39,214 nt of DNA from an uncultured bacterium. Its GTDB lineage: Bacteria > Patescibacteriota > Minisyncoccia > Phycocordibacterales > UBA9973. The translations under genes were made by a program, and so were the position numbers. Numbering within the stretch: position 1 is the first letter of the stretch; each line of letters starts with the position of its first letter. Positions 35,864 through 39,214 of this stretch are shown in pieces. The notes beneath the pieces are model-generated. The model had not been told where the DNA came from. It made no database searches and saw only the letters and a list, made by a program, of their open reading frames with translations. The stretch is taken from the NCBI GenBank assembly GCA_903894565.1, contig CAITQP010000003.1, positions 1 through 39,214 on the forward strand, read 5' to 3'.

Positions 35864-35872
35864 TGTTAGTAT
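35864..35872 (+). promoter_or_regulatory. Extended -10 of lepA
   Basis: TGTTAGTAT gives an extended -10 (core TAGTAT 35867-35872), 10 nt before ATG 35883. It covers the upstream ATG at 35871, which is one reason to prefer the later start. No good -35 is seen, as is common with extended -10 promoters. Confidence 0.55.
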
Positions 35873-35882
35873 GGCGAAGTAC

Positions 35883-37703
35883 ATGGATTTACAGCATATT
35901 CGCAATTTCAGCATTATCGCCCATATTGATCACGGCAAGTCGACCCTTGCCGACCGCATGCTTGAGGTCACCGGGACTATTGAGGCGCGCAAAATGCGCG
36001 ATCAGGTGCTCGACAATATGGAGCTTGAACGTGAGCGTGGCATTACCATCAAAATGCAGCCAGTTCGAATGCAACACAAAGTTGGGAACGACAGCTACCA
36101 GCTCAACCTTATTGATACGCCAGGACATATCGACTTCTCCTATGAAGTCTCCCGTGCGCTCAAGGCCGTAGAAGGCTCAATCCTGCTCGTAGACTCGACT
36201 CAAGGAGTCCAAGCTCAAACACTTACCACACTCGATGCTGCACGCAAGGAGGGGCTTGTCATCGTGCCTGTTGTGTCCAAGATTGATTCGCCACTCGCGC
36301 GTCCCGAAGAAGTGAAGCTTGAAATCGCTACACTGCTTGATATTGACCCTGACGAAGTACTTGAAGTTTCAGGGCGTACAGGTCAAGGGGTTGAGGCTTT
36401 GCTCAAGGCTGTGATTGAGCGTATTCCGCCACCAGCGCCGGCTGCTATTGTGAGTGGTTCAGGGCTCAAAGCGCTCGTGTTTGATTTTAAATATGACGAT
36501 CACAAAGGAGTGATCGTGTACGTGCGAGTATTTGAAGGCTCAGTCAAACGTCACGACCGTTTGCTCTTTTCGATTGCAGGTGAGAAATTTATCGCACTTG
36601 AAGTCGGAGTCTTCATGCCGTTTGAAGAAGCTCGCGATACATTGTCTGCGGGAGAAATTGGCTACATTGTGACGGGTGTTAAACAGCCAGGTATCGCAAG
36701 TGTGGGAGATACAATCACGACAGAAAAGAATCCTCTCCCTGCGCTCGCAGGATATGACAATCCACGACCGGTAGTGTGGGCTTCGATCTATCCAGAAAGT
36801 CAGGATGATTTTCCTGCGCTTCGCACCGCACTCGGACGACTCAAATTGTCTGACTCAGCATTTACGTTTGAAGAAGAATCAAGTGGCGCACTTGGTCGCG
36901 GATTTCGTGCAGGATTCCTTGGAATGTTGCACCTTGAAATCATCACCGAGCGTTTACGCCGTGAATATCGTTTGGAACTCATCGTAACGACTCCATCGAT
37001 CACGTATATGGTGACGAAGCGCAGTGGCAAAGTCGAGACTGTGTATTCACCACACCTTTTCCCAAACGACGGAGATATTGTGTCTGTTGATGAGCCATGG
37101 GCGAACGTACGTATCATTACACCAGAGCGATACATCGGAATTCTTATGCCGTTTTTGTATGGACATGAGGCGGAGATTGGTACAACTGAAACATTCGGAG
37201 AAGGACGTTCTGCTGTGAGTATTGTGATGCCGCTTCGTGAAATGATGCGTGGATTTTTTGATGAGCTCAAGAGTCTGACGAGTGGATATGCTTCAATCAC
37301 GTATTCGCTCGCGGGGCTTCGCCCCGCGAGCGTAACCCGCATGGACATCATCCTCGCTGATGAAGTCGTCCCAGCATTCACTCGCGTCATCGCCAAGCGT
37401 CGTGCGCAAGACGAAGCGGATGAATCAACAGAAAAATTGCAAACCATTTTGCCACGACAACAATTTGAAATGAAAGTGCAAGCAGTCGCTCTCGGAAAAA
37501 TTCTTTCATCCAAAACAATCAAAGCATTCCGTAAAGACGTGCTCATGCATGGATCAAAAGTTGTGGGTGGAGGAGACGTATCTCGCAAAAAGAAATTGCT
37601 CGAAAAACAAAAGAAAGGAAAGGCTCGCATGCGCGATGCTGCAAAAGTAAACATTCCTCACGACGTGTTCCTCAAGATGATGCAGAGGGGAGACAACGCG
37701 TAA
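35883..37703 (+). CDS. lepA: Elongation factor 4 (LepA)
   Basis: A 606-aa translational GTPase that binds the ribosome and affects back-translocation or initiation. It has G1 AHIDHGKST (13-21), G2 RERGITIKMQ, G3 DTPGHIDFS, the G4 region VSKIDSP (Lys-Ile-Asp in place of the usual NKxD, as in LepA of several bacteria), and the LepA C-terminal domain (ending KKLLEKQKKGKARMRDAAKVNIPHD...). ATG 35871 is in frame four codons upstream, but MDLQHIRNFSIIAHIDHGK matches the usual LepA N-terminus and the -10 overlaps 35871. A perfect 12-bp palindrome lies inside the gene at 37306-37332. The structured repeat follows the stop. Confidence 0.96.
   Translation: MDLQHIRNFSIIAHIDHGKSTLADRMLEVTGTIEARKMRDQVLDNMELERERGITIKMQPVRMQHKVGNDSYQLNLIDTPGHIDFSYEVSRALKAVEGSILLVDSTQGVQAQTLTTLDAARKEGLVIVPVVSKIDSPLARPEEVKLEIATLLDIDPDEVLEVSGRTGQGVEALLKAVIERIPPPAPAAIVSGSGLKALVFDFKYDDHKGVIVYVRVFEGSVKRHDRLLFSIAGEKFIALEVGVFMPFEEARDTLSAGEIGYIVTGVKQPGIASVGDTITTEKNPLPALAGYDNPRPVVWASIYPESQDDFPALRTALGRLKLSDSAFTFEEESSGALGRGFRAGFLGMLHLEIITERLRREYRLELIVTTPSITYMVTKRSGKVETVYSPHLFPNDGDIVSVDEPWANVRIITPERYIGILMPFLYGHEAEIGTTETFGEGRSAVSIVMPLREMMRGFFDELKSLTSGYASITYSLAGLRPASVTRMDIILADEVVPAFTRVIAKRRAQDEADESTEKLQTILPRQQFEMKVQAVALGKILSSKTIKAFRKDVLMHGSKVVGGGDVSRKKKLLEKQKKGKARMRDAAKVNIPHDVFLKMMQRGDNA
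37306..37332. repeat. GC-rich perfect palindrome inside lepA
   Basis: CGCTCGCGGGGC and its exact complement enclose TTC, a 12-bp stem encoded in frame within SLAGLRPASVTR. Its CTCGCG half-site also occurs in the structured repeat cores. The protein keeps the family length here, so no insertion into the ORF is implied. Confidence 0.72.
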
Positions 37704-37825
37704 GGCGGGCGCATACAAAAAACCTTTTCAGAGTACCGGCGTAAAATCCCGAAGGATTTTCGCCTCCCTCTCGCGCCGTCGCGCTCTGAGAGTACTCTGA
37801 AAAGGTTTTTTGCTTGCGGCCCGCC
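37704..37825. terminator. Composite bidirectional terminator containing structured repeat copy 2
   Basis: Beginning at the base after the lepA stop, GGCGGGC (37704-37710) pairs with GCCCGCC (37819-37825), followed inward by a short internal loop and a 20-bp perfect stem (37717-37736 with 37792-37811) with an A6 run on the left and a T6 run on the right. It can end lepA and, on the other strand, the small membrane protein gene at 37834. Confidence 0.85.
37717..37811. repeat. Structured repeat, copy 2 (55-nt core in 20-bp arms)
   Basis: The core (37737-37791) matches 9-63 without gaps (46 of 55 identical). Hairpin I is GGCG-T-AAAATCC, loop CGAA, GGATTTT-CGCC (37738-37764). Hairpin II is formed by TCTC-GCGC and GCGC...GAGA. 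The inner 8 bp of the arms (CAGAGTAC/GTACTCTG) differ from copy 1 at three positions, each with the matching change on the other side. Confidence 0.82.
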
Positions 37826-37833
37826 GTCCGTGG

Positions 37834-37947
37834 TTATTTCATGAAAAGCACTGGCATGTACAAAGCGATCATAAGAACAATGATCAATACAGAGACAATG
37901 CCCCAGGCAATATTCATTCGTTTTTTGTTTTTTTTCGAAAACATCAT
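37834..37947 (-). CDS. Very small single-pass membrane protein
   Basis: A 37-aa protein: MMFSKKNKKRMNIAWGIVSV, then a hydrophobic helix (residues 12-30) and MPVLFMK. Basic N-terminus and single helix predict an N-in membrane protein. It is not recognised by family. A second ATG (37944) is one codon later. It reads away from the FtsB-like gene at 38012 and ends at the composite terminator. No Shine-Dalgarno sequence; TAA stop. Coding is supported by the sharp basic-then-hydrophobic pattern and context, not by homology. Confidence 0.62.
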   Translation of the reverse strand: MMFSKKNKKRMNIAWGIVSVLIIVLMIALYMPVLFMK

Positions 37948-37959
37948 AGAAATATGTTG

Positions 37960-37973
37960 GAAGTTTGAACTTC
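37960..37973. promoter_or_regulatory. Palindrome in divergent intergenic region, possible operator
   Basis: GAAGTT-TG-AACTTC, two perfect 6-bp arms around TG, lies between the minus-strand start at 37947 and the plus-strand start at 38012. It overlaps TTGAAC (37965-37970), a possible -35 for the plus-strand gene (TAATAG 37989-37994, 18-nt spacer). Operator function is a guess from symmetry and position. Confidence 0.35.
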
Positions 37974-38011
37974 AGGTACTACAATGGGTAATAGCTCAAA
38001 GCTACCACGAA

Positions 38012-38401
38012 ATGGCATATTTTAAAAGGACCAACATTTTTCAAAGCATAGTCTTCTCCCGAGTCATGGCGCTCGTGGTTTTGCTTGCGATCGTATTTAT
38101 GGGCTTCGCTCTTTTTTCTATAGCAAATAAAAGCATAGAAGCTTCAAATGCACGCAAACTTGCCGAATCACAATCCATCGAGCTCAAACAAAAACAGCTT
38201 GATCTCAACAAGCAACTCACTGAACTCAATACGGCGAGTGGTCAGGAAGCTCTGCTCCGCGAACAATATCCTGTCGTCAAACCAGGGGAACATGTTGTAG
38301 TTATTACCGATACAGATTCGGGGAGTGCTGCCGTACCTCAAGCGGCTTCAGATGTTCCTCGCAATGGATTTTGGACTGTTCTTAAAGGTTATTTTAAATA
38401 A
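38012..38401 (+). CDS. FtsB/DivIC-like septum formation initiator protein
   Basis: A 129-aa single-pass membrane protein: a short cytoplasmic N-terminus (MAYFKRTNIFQSIVFSR), one helix (about 18-38), then a coiled coil (RKLAESQSIELKQKQLDLNK and following residues) and a short extracytoplasmic tail with VKPGEHVVVI. This is the shape of FtsB/DivIC division proteins, and the LREQYPVVKPGE motif resembles the conserved end of their coiled coil. The frame is open from 37814 through the intergenic palindrome and over the minus-strand small gene, so the late ATG is chosen. Function in septum assembly is inferred from architecture. Confidence 0.75.
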   Translation: MAYFKRTNIFQSIVFSRVMALVVLLAIVFMGFALFSIANKSIEASNARKLAESQSIELKQKQLDLNKQLTELNTASGQEALLREQYPVVKPGEHVVVITDTDSGSAAVPQAASDVPRNGFWTVLKGYFK

Positions 38402-38489
38402 AAAATGTGCCCACTTTTTTGAGTGGCAATATATACATACCCGTGCTACGATTTCAGGATTAGTACTAGTACGTAGATAAAAGCCATAT

Positions 38490-39164
38490 ATGAAGCACCA
38501 GTCATTGTTTGAGAAAATGTCGGAGGTTATCGAAGAGAAGTCGATCCTTAAGCATCCCTTTTATGTGTGCTGGCAAAAAGGTCTTCTCACGAAGGCTGAA
38601 TTGCAGAAATATATGAAGCAGTACTATCATCTCGAGAGTGCATTTCCACGATTTCAGTCTAGCGTTCATGCAAATTGTGCTGATAGCGAAATGCGAAAAG
38701 TTATTTTGAAGGATTTGGTGAGCGAAGAAGGTCCCGCAACAAATCACGTTGATCAGCTCATCACATTTTCATCAGCACTCGGTGTCGACAAGGCAAGTCT
38801 CGAAAATACAGCTGCACATCAGAACACACTCGAAGCGATTGATACCATTCTCGGTCTTACGAGTAACAAGAATACAAACAGTGGATTCGCTGCGCTTGCA
38901 ACATACAAACAGCAAATCAAAGATGTTGCGGTGACTAAAGAAAGCGGACTGAAAGAATTTTATGGAATTGATTCGCCCGAAGCACTTCAGTTTTTCCGAA
39001 CGCATGCAAACAAGAATATTGCATGGCATGAATTGCTCGACTCGAGTGTTACCGAAGCAGACTATCAGACAGTGCTCGATTCGACTACCGCATTGTGTGA
39101 GGCATGGTGGCATTATCTCGACGGCGTGACGACGCAGGATATGCATATGCGTATGGCGTGCTAA
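38490..39164 (+). CDS. CADD/TenA-like helical protein with altered metal site
   Basis: A 224-aa all-helical protein of the heme-oxygenase-like/TenA-PqqC fold, closest by eye to CADD, the chlamydial enzyme that makes p-aminobenzoate for folate from its own tyrosine using a two-metal site. The block HPFYVCWQKGLLTKAELQ and KQYYHLESAFPRF matches CADD well, including the Tyr in FYVxW. From a remembered CADD sequence, ligands Glu81 and His88 are kept (SEEGPATNH), but Glu142 aligns with Lys (TYKQQ), Asp178 with Asn and His181 with Trp (HANKNIAW). It may be a degenerate or differently working member. No good promoter is seen; TAGATA (38474-38479) is weak. Confidence 0.78.
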   Translation: MKHQSLFEKMSEVIEEKSILKHPFYVCWQKGLLTKAELQKYMKQYYHLESAFPRFQSSVHANCADSEMRKVILKDLVSEEGPATNHVDQLITFSSALGVDKASLENTAAHQNTLEAIDTILGLTSNKNTNSGFAALATYKQQIKDVAVTKESGLKEFYGIDSPEALQFFRTHANKNIAWHELLDSSVTEADYQTVLDSTTALCEAWWHYLDGVTTQDMHMRMAC

Positions 39165-39214
39165 TATAGCAAGAGAGTCAGAAAAGAGCTTGAAACAAAA
39201 AAACCAGCCCTAGG

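Noticed and set aside
36800..37654. 284-codon minus-strand frame inside lepA
   Set aside because: Antisense to conserved LepA, very Ser/Arg-rich, no recognisable motif or promoter.
37814..38011. 66-codon N-terminal extension of the FtsB-like protein
   Set aside because: It runs over the composite terminator edge, the antisense small gene and the intergenic palindrome; the normal FtsB-like start is at 38012.
38411..38426. Weak hairpin CCACT/AGTGG after the FtsB-like gene
   Set aside because: Only 5 bp, with the T run in the loop rather than after the stem; not a convincing terminator.
39197..39214. A7 run followed by CCAGCCC at the window end
   Set aside because: It could be the left arm of a terminator or of a third repeat copy, but the rest lies outside the window.

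Overview
The window looks like one piece of a Patescibacteria (CPR) chromosome, most likely a parcubacterial lineage near Kaiserbacteria. This is inferred from gene content, not from a marker-gene phylogeny. The signs are compact, mostly co-directional genes; paired Cys-rich solenoid-like proteins; VirD4/HerA-like ATPases without a secretion operon; MscL with an added zinc ribbon; LTD, YVTN and peptidoglycan-binding surface proteins; and many short membrane proteins. Standard-code translation gives full-length proteins. No rRNA, tRNA, IS element, prophage or CRISPR array was found.

Layout. 1-71: a structured repeat, then guaA (139-1665) behind a strong promoter that predicts a leaderless mRNA. 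1675-5386: two overlapping ABC exporter half-transporters. 5436-6659: glutamate dehydrogenase with a strong terminator. 6766-7185: a small membrane protein. 7212-14970: a five-gene block, VirD4/HerA-like ATPase, two tandem Cys-rich proteins, a coiled-coil protein, and a second ATPase with a zinc ribbon and a long Pro-rich tail. 14999-16507: an LTD surface protein. 16552-19433: a small Cys-rich protein, a family-4-like uracil-DNA glycosylase lacking two predicted Fe-S ligands, NDH-2, a small helical protein and MscL. 19534-26103: a 2189-residue modular surface protein. 26153-31608: ychF, tsaC-like, a DUF1003-like protein, a membrane protein and leuS. 31653-35672: an O-antigen-ligase-like/TPR membrane protein and murJ. 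35679-35842: a candidate structured small RNA. 35883-37703: lepA, followed by a second copy of the structured repeat. 37834-39164: a 37-aa membrane protein, an FtsB-like protein and a CADD/TenA-like protein.

The genes fall into translation and nucleotide housekeeping (GuaA, LeuS, LepA, YchF, TsaC), envelope building and export (MurJ, ABC pair, O-antigen-ligase-like protein, FtsB-like protein, MscL), surface contact (LTD and giant YVTN/LamG/GLUG proteins), and simple redox and amino-acid metabolism (NDH-2, glutamate dehydrogenase).

The most unusual signals are these: (1) two copies of an ungapped 55-nt core inside different but perfectly complementary arms, with three compensatory changes; (2) many good -35/-10 promoters whose -10 ends only 6-9 nt before the ATG; (3) no TGA stop in any of 28 assigned genes; (4) the ATPase/Cys-rich block; (5) loss of predicted metal or cluster ligands in the UDG-like and CADD-like proteins; (6) divergent promoters sharing -10 or -35 bases.
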